Of a stretch of 64,000 nucleotides of DNA, positions 55,037 through 64,000 are shown one piece after another. Position numbers and translations under genes: made by a program. Numbering within the stretch: the stretch's first letter is position 1; the number at the start of each line of letters is the position of its first letter. The stretch spans positions 338,501-402,500 of the forward strand of contig JAAOOA010000524.1 of assembly GCA_012861695.1 (NCBI GenBank). The letters are read 5' to 3'. Below the pieces are notes generated by a model. The model ran no database searches, was not told where the DNA came from, and saw nothing but the letters and a program-made list of their open reading frames with translations. Origin of the DNA: Trematomus loennbergii (lineage: Eukaryota > Chordata > Actinopteri > Perciformes > Nototheniidae).

Positions 55037-55590
55037 TAGGGGTTTCACCAACTAATCGACTAGTCGACTACCTCTACCACTAGTCGGCGCTGTAGGCCCT
55101 AGTCATCTAGTCGCGAACAAAATGGAGGCAAACGTGGGAGATGAGGATGCCGACATTGGCGCTGAGGTGCTGCAAAATGCTCCAGCAAAACACGTCCGAC
55201 ATTCAGGGGTCCTCATCTTATGCGCAAATGCGCCGCACCTATGCACTCTACAGTTTCAGTTTTAGCTCCGGCGCTAAAAGTTCACGAGCGGCTCCACTAG
55301 CACCCCCTCTTTGAATAGCTGTTTGGACCTCATTTCGAGAGCAACAAGAAACACGGGTCAACAGTGGCGCGGATGAGCTACGGGATTACTGCCAGCAGAC
55401 ACCCCATATCCCCACAATGGATAACCCTCTGAAGTGGTGGGCACAAAACGCAAACCGCTCCCCCTGTTTAGCCAAGCTTTCCAGGAGCTACCTGGCTACA
55501 CCAGCACCCCAAGTGAACGGATGTTTTCCCTGGCAGGCACCACTGTCACCCGACAGCGGTCAAGCCTCCTTCCCTCCAACACAGTCTCAC
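55037..55590 (+). pseudogene. hAT (BED-type) transposase relic, internally deleted and frameshifted
   Basis: A region starting taggggtttcaccaactaat holds a possible N-terminus at 55121 (MEANVGDEDADIGAEVLQ). It then jumps to the C-terminal hAT dimerisation motif: DNPLKWWAQNANRSP at 55420, followed in a different frame by TPSERMFSLAGTTVTRQRSS. The catalytic middle is missing and the frame changes once, so it is dead. Confidence 0.7.
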
Positions 55591-55646
55591 TCCCTGAACG
55601 CCCAGGAGCGACGCTTGGTCAGGGTCCGTGGCGTGCAGTTGTGACA
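55577..55646 (+). repeat. Internal direct copy of the composite element's end
   Basis: CAACACAGTCTCACTCCCTG to gtggcgtgcagttgtgac repeats 54967-55036 with few differences. It sits right after the hAT relic, so relic plus flanks look like a duplication. Confidence 0.75.
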
Positions 55647-55879
55647 CGCCGAGTCTCCTTCAGCTTCATAAACGGATGCAAAGAGCTTTCAACTGATTGC
55701 AATGTATTCCCATCGGCGGCGGTATTTGATGCTCAGGGAAGCACTGCATCGGTCCATGTCGGCGGCACTTAAAGGCAATGTGAGCGTCCATTCCCATTGG
55801 ATAACGGAGGATTTTACACCCGGAAGTAAGTGTTCTCTTTACTGTTGATTGATTTTACAGTGATATCTGCACTACTCAT

Positions 55880-57115
55880 CAACTCACAATAAAGTTAGTA
55901 GTAATATTTAGTTTTGATATTATTGTTTTTTTATGAACTACTAGACCGCTGGGTCATGTTAAGACCATCTTTTCTGTGTTGCTGTGGGTTTTTCCATTAC
56001 TTTTGTGTTACAAATATCAAAACAATCACAAAATATATCCGTCGTAAACTAAACCAGAAACAGCAGTATATTTTATTTAGTTAACACTGTAAACTTGACA
56101 GCTTTTTAACCCAAACCACCTACTGGTGGCACGTTATTACACGTTTAGAGTAATTGCAATGCAGGTAGATTGTGTTGCTTTTTAATGACTGTTTTAAAAT
56201 GCCTTTTTCTTAATGTCTTTCATTTTTGTAAAGCACTTTTGAATGTGTTATATTTTATGAAAACATTCAAATATTAAGAGTACATACTCTTAATATAGTG
56301 GGACAGTGGAAGGTCAATGATATAAATAATATAGAATAGAAAATATCAAGAAGATACTGTAAATTATATCTAGAATAAAACAGTTTAGTGCCGGATGTAC
56401 AAAGATATTAATAGGAGGATGTGTAAAACAGACAAACTAATTAGGCTTTATTTAAACATTAAATAATACTTTAGGTTAAGGACTTCTTTTAAATACATGT
56501 AAGCAAAAAGCTTTGGGGTATCTGATAAATATTAAGCCTGACAAAGTACTTAACGCTTAATATATTGCATGGTTTGTTTTGGGACTTGACAATCAACTTT
56601 CCTGCAATGTTAACTATGTTGAAGCACTTATTTTAATGGATATTATACATATTTATTATACTCTTATAAGATGTATGTAGATAGAATAAGAAATGTGCAA
56701 AATATGACAGTTTTGGTGGAGGTACAACATATTGATAGATGTCTTGTTGAGGAACCTATGACCCAAGTTTGTCATCATTGCATAACTACACCGTAGTTGT
56801 TATGTGATATGTCAATAAACCTTTGAAAATCTTGAAATCTTGAAAGGGATTTTAAAAATAGCCATTATATACAGTTTTTGATAAACGATTAGAGAATAAC
56901 GAGTAATGAATATGCTTTATAGGGATCTGCAGATACATTTTTTGTCTTCTCAAGCACCAACTATCGAATATCTCGCCTGATTGTTTGCACTTGACAATCA
57001 CCTTCACTGAATTTTACTCAGGTGTAACTAAAGTCTGATTTAAGGGTTGTTCATTAATCCAAATCTGTAGTAAAGTAACTCAAATAAATGCAGTGGAGTA
57101 AAAATACCAGGTTAA
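55880..57115. other. AT-rich interior of the composite element
   Basis: No coding frame recognised. A LINE-like tail (caataaacctttgaaaatct, then tgaaatcttgaaa) is at about 56813-56850. Confidence 0.4.
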
Positions 57116-57121
57116 CCTTAA

Positions 57122-58262
57122 CCTGTTAAGCACCAAGCCTGTTTTTCATGTTTCAGGCTCGAAAATGACATGCCCAAAACAAATGACTACAACTTAACTT
57201 CTAAAAGGGTTATATGATAATTTCTTTTATCAAAGCAAGGTTACATCTGTGAGTTGGATGTAGAAGTGTCAGAATCAATATAGATGTTTTTTATTTTAAA
57301 GAAAATTCAGATTTTACATAGTAAAAAAACTGTAAATTATAGTGTCCGTCCAAATATTATTTTTTACAGATAGTGAAAACTACCCTTGGATGATGGGTTA
57401 GTAGACTAAAAGCTTTAGGAATCCAAAGTACAACATATAATAAGTACCCTGTATCAAGATTGATGCAAAACAAGTGACATTTGACCTTTTAGAGAGGTTT
57501 AGCCAAAACCACCCCACCTCTGAGGTGATTTGGGTGAAAATGTTTTTTTTTCCATATCTCTGGCCCCCCTTGTTCGATTTCTGACCGTTAGAGCCAATAG
57601 AATCGAAGGGGGAGGCCCCCACACACACACGTTGTGAAGAGAAAAGGTGGGGGCTGCGCGCATGTAAATGTGCAGCAGAGTGGACCTATCTCTAGCTCGG
57701 CATTTGGAAACGAAAAAGCAGTTTTATTGCTTATGGATTATCAGAATAATTTCAAAGAGGACACAGATACATTGGATTAACCTATGGATTAACTGCAGCA
57801 TCGTTTTTTTATCGTTTTAATGCCATTAAAGACCAGTTTTGACCAAGGTAAGCCATGTTAGCGTTTCTAGCTACCTAGCTCCACATGTTATGATGTACGC
57901 TTTTCGTTTATAGCGTTGCAAATGTTTATCACTGAGTGTTGAGGTGGGCACCAAACGATTCTGTGTCTCCAGGAGACCCAAAACGAGTGGTTGGCTGTGC
58001 ATCTAGGATAAGTAATAAGGGAGTTATTGTGAGTTTAAGTGCCGTTTTAGGTTACATTTTTTCGCTCGTGGATAATTCAGAGGCTGAGTGTTAGCATTGT
58101 GGTTTTTTTTGGAAAATAAAATTAAAAAGATCAGTTAGCTGAGTTTCTTCCCGTTACATGGATATAAAACATTCATAGTTATTAAATATTAAGATTCCTT
58201 AGACGTTGTTTCCTGCAAATTACGCGTTTATCCGCCGGTACGGGGGGGCCGTGCGTAACAGG
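57122..58262. mobile_element. TTAA-flanked element (piggyBac-like)
   Basis: Ends CCTGTTAAGCACC and GGCCGTGCGTAACAGG with TTAA on each side. 1141 bp, no transposase frame. It directly abuts the LINE fragment. Confidence 0.7.
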
Positions 58263-58620
58263 TTAAAGAAAGCCCTCAGGATTATAAAAGACCCCCATCA
58301 CCCCAGCCACAAACTGTTGTGTCTGCTGCTGTCTGGCAGGCGGTACTGCAGCATCAGGACTAAAACCACCAGACTCAGGGACAGCTTCATCCCACAGGCC
58401 ATAAGACATAACACCTGAACTTGAAACAACATCCATAACATTCATCTGGCTGCTACTTAGAAAATTGTTTGTCAAATATATCATATTCCAATCACTTGTA
58501 TATAGACTCTTATTGCACTAATTCACTATTTTACTATTTTCTTTTTGTATTTACTTGCACTATTTTTTCTGTGTATCTGTTTTATTGTGTTGCACTGTTG
58601 GAGGAGCCTGTGACCTGAGG
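58263..58620 (+). pseudogene. 5'-truncated LINE: reverse-transcriptase C-terminus and 3' UTR
   Basis: Encodes KALRIIKDPHHPSHKLLCLL, SGRRYCSIRTKTTRLRDSF and IPQAIRHNT-stop, the typical C-terminus of L2-like fish LINE reverse transcriptases. The 3' UTR matches 37435-37640. Everything upstream in the LINE is missing. Confidence 0.8.
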
Positions 58621-59229
58621 GGGGGGGGGGGGTAGGACACGTTCGATTCCTGTTTTGAACAGTGTGCCGTCGATGGGATTCATTCCATTTCAAAGTGCTG
58701 TTTGACGCTCTGTGTAAACTTCGCGCACTGCCACTTCAACATCCAATCACAGAGCTTGAGGACTAATCACGGGGTTTGTGGAGCAAAGCACATGGTGTAG
58801 TCCCAAACGATAGCTGAGGATTCTGGTTAGTGTAGTGTTTCTGCCATCCTAAACTCCGAAAAAAAAATTGTTTCTCCGAATCGAAGGGGGTAAATACAAA
58901 AGCATTGCACACAATTTAAACCAATCAATGTTGATATCACTGTAAAATCAATCGACAATAAAGAGAATACTTACTTCCGGGACCCTGACCAAGCGTCGCT
59001 CCTGGACATTCAGGGAGTGAGACTGTGTTGATATAACACACAACGGAAAGGAAAACCCCAAAATGCATAAAAGGGCCCCTTTAAACCCGGAGGTGTTTAA
59101 ATTGTGTAAATCTAAACCTACTTTGCAATATACCTGATTCTGAAAAGGTCTGTTTCTAACAGAAGTTCTGAAGATGTTAATGTTTTGTTCTATGACATTA
59201 AATACATCCGTAAATACCATCCATTCATC

Positions 59230-59615
59230 CATCCATCTTCTCCCGCTTATCCGTGGTCGGGTCGCGGGGTTAGCAGTTCCAGCAGAGAGCCCCACACTTT
59301 CCTTTCCCTGGCCACATCAACCAGCTCTGACTGGGGGATCCCAAGGCGCTCCCAGGCCAGCGAAGAGATATAATCCCTCCACCTGGTCCTAGGTCTACCC
59401 CTCGGTCTCTTCCCAGCTGGACGTGCCTGGAACACCTCCCTAGGGAGGCGCCCAGGTGGCACCCAACTGGCTCCTTTCGACGCGAAGGAGGAGCGGTTCA
59501 ACTCCGAGTCCTGCGGATCCCGGATGACTGAACTTCTCACCTTATCCCTAAGGCAGACGCCAGCCACCCTGCGGAGAAAACCCATCTCGGCCGCTTGTAT
59601 CCGCAAATACCCCAC
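59230..59615 (-). pseudogene. Second LINE type: C-terminal piece of reverse-transcriptase protein
   Basis: On the minus strand encodes RIQAAEMGFLRRVAGVCLRD, PPGRLPREVFQARPAGKRPR and WERLGIPQSELVDVARERK, ending after PRPDHG with a ccatccatc tail. Highly repeated in fish genomes. An internal segment seen in relatives (around a LRWFGH motif) is missing. Confidence 0.78.
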
Positions 59616-59864
59616 TGGTAAATGTCGGAAGCTTGGAAAGACTTAGCTTAATGAGAACTAAAATATTATCATGCCAGAGATTAGCCGCCTTTAGCTTAGC
59701 GGTGTTGACGTCATGTTATTGGTTTATAACATGACATTATCTATTTACGTCTGGCAATTGCATTTACACCTTAATCATCAAAAGTGGTGTTAATAAGTGG
59801 AAATTATCCTGCTGGAAAAACACGTAAGTTTCATAAATATGTTTTTGTCAAAGATCTAATTTTG
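59616..59864. repeat. TTAGCCGCC-core repeat, left part (continues at 60672-60780)
   Basis: aataccccactggtaaatgt and ttagccgcctttagcttagc. The sequence is interrupted by the MITE at 59869 and resumes with gagcctttgcgatgctaact and atcactgcaccactctatag. Confidence 0.7.
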
Positions 59865-59868
59865 TTAA

Positions 59869-60667
59869 AGGTCCCATGTCATGCTTTTCCGGTTATTACC
59901 CGTCCCCTTGTGTGTTATGAAGGTTTTTATGCATGTAAACGGTGTGCAGAGTCAAAACCCTCAAAGTACACCCTGTAGCGAGTAAAACTCTAACACAGAA
60001 AATACCTCCTCAAAACGCCTCGTTGGAGATACGTCATTGTCCATTTGATTCTTCCGGGACGGGGTGACGTAACCCCGTACCCGGAACGAAATGGACTAAT
60101 CTGTGGAGCCGTTACGTTACGTCCGCGGAGCCGTTACGTTAATCCCCCGCTGATTGGTCCAAATTGACCAATCCACGGACTTCCTCACACACAGGCAGCT
60201 CTGCTGATTTCTCCTCCCTGGCTGCAGGCTGATAACAGACAGTTGGGATCGCGGCGAAATTCTCTCTGCAGACCCATTCTCACAGCGTTTATCAACCTTT
60301 TTCTTACTCAATATCAAGCCACACTTATTGTTTTTAATCCGGCTGTGACTTTGTGTGTGCTCAGGATGAGTTTGGCTGTGTTTCGCTGTGTATCCTAAAC
60401 AAGGAAACAACACCTCCACGGAGCTCAGCGCATTCACAACGTCCCGACCAATCAGAGCACACTGTGCTCACAGGGAGGGGGGGCTGGAGCTATTGGAGCT
60501 ACAACGAGCCGTTAAAGGCAGAGAGTGAAATTCAGTGAATACACGTAGTTTACAGAGATGCTGTATGAGAAACCAATGTGAGTTTGGAAAATTGCACAAT
60601 ATAAATCTCTTTTAGTATATCTCAACAATGAATTATGATCAGTAGAAATGGCCATGACATGGGACCT
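59869..60667. mobile_element. TTAA-flanked MITE (AGGTCCCATGTCATGC ends), 799 bp
   Basis: AGGTCCCATGTCATGC at the left and CATGACATGGGACCT at the right, TTAA on both sides. Inserted inside a TTAGCCGCC-core repeat. Contains duplicated ggagccgttacgtta. Related to the 18785 element. Confidence 0.85.
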
Positions 60668-60779
60668 TTAAATATTTCAAAATTCTATGAAAAAGACCAT
60701 AAGTATTTGTCGAGCCTTTGCGATGCTAACTTTTGGGTCAGCTACATACATAGGTAATCACTGCACCACTCTATAGGCA

Positions 60780-61560
60780 GGGCACTTATATGCAATGCTT
60801 GTTTTATGCATAATGATTGATCTGGAAGCATTTAGTTGAGGTATTGATCTGGGTTCAGTTCCTGTGTTGGCAAACATCCGCCCTGTTGAAGAGTTTCCTC
60901 CAGAGTGCAGCTGATCCTCTGCTTCCAAACTGCTTCTTCCCAAGGTGATCCATACAGCCTCTTCTGTGTTTGCAGGCATATGTTCTCGCATGTAGTTTCC
61001 TTCTCTTTTGAGAGTTGTGCATGTTACAACATGTGTATTTTTGCAGTTTCATCCTGGTTGAACACTCACAGCAACTTTTCTCACAAATCTTGTCTCCGCC
61101 TGTCAGGCAAACTCAAAGAAGGAAGAAGATAAAAGAAAAACGAAACATCAAGGAACGACGTGAACCTCTCAGACAGGCTGCTGAGACACGTCTTTCAGGT
61201 TCTGTGTGTTTTTTGAAGGAGCTGCATCAATTTAAAGTTTTTCAAAGACAACCTGCGCATTCTTGAAAAATGTAAAGATGACACTGAAGTTTTATTTTTC
61301 ATTGACTTTTATTTTTGTTATGTCTAGTATTCATCTTTATATTTATTAATCATCTTATTGACGTTATCTTCACTTCAAAATAATTGTCATAATTGTCATA
61401 TTGTATATCAAAATGAAACAGATTTCTTCCAACATAGACAATGTGTTAAATACAGTTTAACTACTTCTTCATATATTTAATGTCATGAAAAAAAGATCAT
61501 AACATCTTATTATTTGACAATTCTTTGTGTGAATCAATATAAATAAAACTAAATCAAATT
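60780..61560. other. Intergenic, nothing recognised
   Basis: No supported gene; open frames here lack homology and splice context. Confidence 0.45.
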
Positions 61561-61779
61561 ACATATTATTTTTACTCTGTTGTGTTGTACCTTTGCAGGT
61601 GACAGGTACTTCTTTAAGTTTAAAGACACGCATATAGCAATATGTGCTATATGTGCAATATATATTTGCCGTTAATAACTGTGCAATATATACCTGGCTG
61701 CTAAATCCTAAGAACTGTTACAGGATGTGTATTTTGTAAATTGTGTAACTTTTAATTTTTATTATAACTTTTTTTTTAC

Positions 61780-61912
61780 TTTAATACTTTTTTATGCATG
61801 CAACATATATAACATTAAGCTGTCTGTGGCTCTTTTTCTGCTGCAACAACGTACATTTCCCCTCTGTGGGACTAATAAGGTATTCTGATTCTGATTCTGA
61901 TACATTTATAAC
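61780..61912 (+). repeat. LINE 3' tail (ATTCTGATTCTGATTCTGA)
   Basis: cgtacatttcccctctgtgg, gactaataaggtattctgat and a CTGATT repeat, a common end of fish LINEs. Upstream extent unclear. Confidence 0.6.
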
Positions 61913-61921
61913 TGATAATTA

Positions 61922-62366
61922 AAGTGGTCATATTCTGCTTATTTCCAGGTTCATATCAGTATGTAGTGTCTCTTGTGACATGTCTCCATGCTTTAATGTT
62001 CAAAAAGCTCTTTATTTTTCTCATACTGCCTGTGCTGCAGCACCTCTTTTCACCCTCTGTCTGAAACCAGAGCCCAGTCTGTCTGATTGGTTAGCTGCCC
62101 GGCTCTGTTGTGATTGGTCAACCGCTTAGAGATGTCCCGCCCCTTAGCCGTTCACGAAAAACGTTTTGAGCTCTAGCCAATAGAAGCACAAGTGTTACGA
62201 CACTATGTTTCGGAAGTAAACAAAGGAGTCAAATGGAGGTGTTTTAGGCAGGGGGTGTGTGGGAGAGAAACTATCACAGGAATTGTAGTCTCTGAAAACA
62301 ATTTGCATGCACAAAAAACCTATTTAACACACTATAGGATATAGAAACCCTCAAAAGCATAATAAA
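61922..62366 (+). mobile_element. MITE family C, long form
   Basis: After TTAA: agtggtcatattctgcttat, then ctttatttttctcatactgc, gcagcacctcttttcaccct, ccgccccttagccg, gcatgcacaaaaaacctatt and aaagcataataaaatga. 445 bp, reverse relative of 50745-51145. Confidence 0.75.
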
Positions 62367-62689
62367 ATGACAGTGAAAATGTGTGTTTTTCAAATAAACA
62401 AACACGATGTTGTAAAATAACAACATGTTGGTCAAACATTAATTCAGACCCACTTTTTTTACCATGAGATGCAATTCCCTCCAATCAAATTAACATCCTC
62501 ATTTAAAGTTCAATTAGCTGTTTTAATCCCCTTTTTTTGTTTTAATCCCTCCCTCTCGTCTCCCTCATCATGGCTGGGAGTTCAGGCTGTGCGGGTAGCA
62601 ACAACGAATCTCCTCGTTACCATGGCAACTCTGAGCGGGTGATCTTTTGTCAGGTGCCAAGAGCTTGCTGCAACAGAACAGCGTTGGTT

Positions 62690-62732
62690 ATGTGTGTGTG
62701 TGTGTGTGTGTGTGTGTGGGGGGGTGTGTGTG
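62690..62732. repeat. (GT)n microsatellite
   Basis: Short GT tract with a GGGG break. Confidence 0.9.
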
Positions 62733-63005
62733 AGCAGGATAGAAAGAAAACAGTGTGCTTATCTTTTTTTAAGAAGGACTGCTTAACCCCTTTCTTTACG
62801 TCGTGTCACTCCTCCAGCTCCTCCAGCATCTTTTTCGTCCTCTCCGTATCTTCCGTCATCTTTCATTCAGACACGCTATTGTAACATATTTCTCCCCGTC
62901 GATTAAAGGCACTCCTCAACTTTGTCATCCCCCTTCTTCCCCTCCCAAACACAAGGAAACAAAACTTACTGTGTGCTTCTCTGTTTTTTTTCTTCTACAC
63001 CCACT

Positions 63006-63033
63006 CTCCTCCTCCTCCTCCTCCTCCTCCTCC
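63006..63033. repeat. (CTC)n trinucleotide repeat
   Basis: Nine CTC units in a pyrimidine-rich region (62900-63180). Confidence 0.92.
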
Positions 63034-63368
63034 CTGCTCCATGATATGCAGATTCTCCGCTCTCAAAGTACAGACTGTATTGATCTTTCCCTCTCACTCT
63101 CTCCCTGTCTCTCACCGTTCCCCCCCGATCCATTATCCTCTCTTTTATTTTTCTCTTCCTCCCTCCTTCTCTAATGACCTCTCTGCTGATTCAGAGGCCA
63201 TGCAGAGTTATGGCATATCTCTATTTCTATATAACGATAATTAGAAAAACCTATTAGTCTGCAGTGAAAGTCAAACTGCACGCAGCACTGCAGCTGGAGA
63301 CAAAAAAACTATTTTTCATGGCATCTTGTGAATGCAGAGTTATCGGAAAGATTTTCTGAGTAAAACAT

Positions 63369-63376
63369 GTGTGTGT

Positions 63377-63418
<42 letters not shown>
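63369..63418. repeat. (GT)n microsatellite
   Basis: About 50 bp of GT. Confidence 0.95.
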
Positions 63419-63419
<1 letters not shown>

Positions 63420-63547
63420 TAAATTAGGTGAATGACTTGTTGTTGCTGCGTGTCGCTGCCTGCCAACACAGAGGCCCTCTCTCTTCGACTTCACTTAATC
63501 AGTATGCAGCTCCTCTCTGCATCACTGTCCTTGTGTTATAAATACGT

Positions 63548-63559
63548 ACACACACACAC

Positions 63560-63594
<35 letters not shown>
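63548..63594. repeat. (CA)n microsatellite
   Basis: About 46 bp of CA. The preceding phrase (tgtccttgtgttataaata) recurs at about 63647-63666 (cgtccttgtggtataaata), an unexplained short duplication. Confidence 0.93.
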
Positions 63595-63597
<3 letters not shown>

Positions 63598-63777
63598 ACA
63601 AACAAACACACGCGCTTCATCAACATTCTGCTCCTGACTTCATCACCGTCCTTGTGGTATAAATATCATTTATAAATAGGGAAGTTGGAAAAAAACAAAC
63701 TTGGATCAAGTCCAGAGTCCGAAACACACACAAGCATGTGCACACACCCTTACCCCCCCCCTCTCTTGCTCTACACT

Positions 63778-63778
<1 letters not shown>

Positions 63779-63857
<79 letters not shown>
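63779..63857. repeat. (CA)n microsatellite
   Basis: About 78 bp of pure CA. Confidence 0.97.
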
Positions 63858-63859
<2 letters not shown>

Positions 63860-64000
63860 AGCACGCACAGGTAGACACTCTTGTCCCAAATATGTGAACA
63901 CATGCATACACACGAGCTCAGTCACTTCGGGGTGATAAATAAAGCAGTGCGAGCTCAGCAGCAGCCCTCTGCCATGTCAGGCTTTACTGATGTCTGCTCC

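Larger units (their letters stand above)
54967..59030. mobile_element. 4.06-kb composite element with about 51-bp inverted ends and 7-bp target duplication
   Basis: Left end CAACACAGTCTCACTCCCTG and about 31 further bases are repeated in inverted orientation at 58980-59030 with two differences. ATATAAC flanks both sides (54960-54966, 59031-59037). Inside lie a hAT relic, a third direct copy of the end (55577), a TTAA element and a LINE fragment. No transposase for this family is recognised. Confidence 0.7.

Noticed and set aside
55417..55772. Host gene from the hAT-like frame
   Set aside because: Domain split across two frames, catalytic core missing, inside a repeat.
59247..59615. Host protein-coding gene on the minus strand
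   Set aside because: It is the C-terminus of a highly repeated fish LINE with an internal deletion.
62570..62884. Plus-strand frame starting MAGSSGCAGSNNESPRYHG as a first exon of another gene
   Set aside because: It runs into a GT tract and low-complexity Ser-rich sequence. A donor-like CAG|GTGCC exists, but nothing else supports it.

Overview
The window is vertebrate nuclear DNA, most likely from a ray-finned (percomorph-type) teleost. The evidence is a spliced gene of small exons with GT-AG introns, very long CA/GT microsatellites, fish-type tRNA-derived SINEs and dense miniature inverted-repeat DNA transposons (MITEs). There are no bacterial features.

One protein-coding gene can be supported. 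It lies on the minus strand from about 42.05 kb down to the left edge and encodes an intestinal brush-border alpha-glucosidase of glycoside hydrolase family 31. The type II membrane anchor, trefoil domain and GH31 catalytic domain resemble the N-terminal (isomaltase) half of sucrase-isomaltase (si) more than maltase-glucoamylase. I place 23 coding exons by splice sites, phase and homology, covering about 897 codons. The second GH31 domain must lie beyond the left edge. A possible non-coding first exon sits near 43.38 kb.

The gene cannot be read straight through. At five places the reading frame disagrees with the family by 1 or 2 bases: the exon 6/7 junction and exons 13, 15, 16 and 18. All canonical splice sites are present and every other exon is clean. 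Three of the five (exon 6/7, 15 and 18) sit in runs of four or more identical bases; exon 13 is at a short GG run and exon 16 is not in a homopolymer. Either the assembly has uncorrected indels or this fish has a recently inactivated si. The sequence alone cannot decide.

The introns (0.5-42 kb) hold MITEs with TTAA target sites (piggyBac or Kolobok type), two adjacent Harbinger-type MITEs of which one keeps a MADF-like coding piece, SINEs, LINE 3' tails and microsatellites. From 43.5 to 64 kb I see no host gene. That part is a layered transposon landscape: two hAT elements with perfect 8-bp target duplications, one of them inside one copy of a degenerate tandem repeat; TTAA elements carrying GGTCA/TGACC palindromes; a 4.06-kb composite element with about 51-bp inverted ends, itself inserted in an older MITE; and two 5'-truncated LINE fragments.
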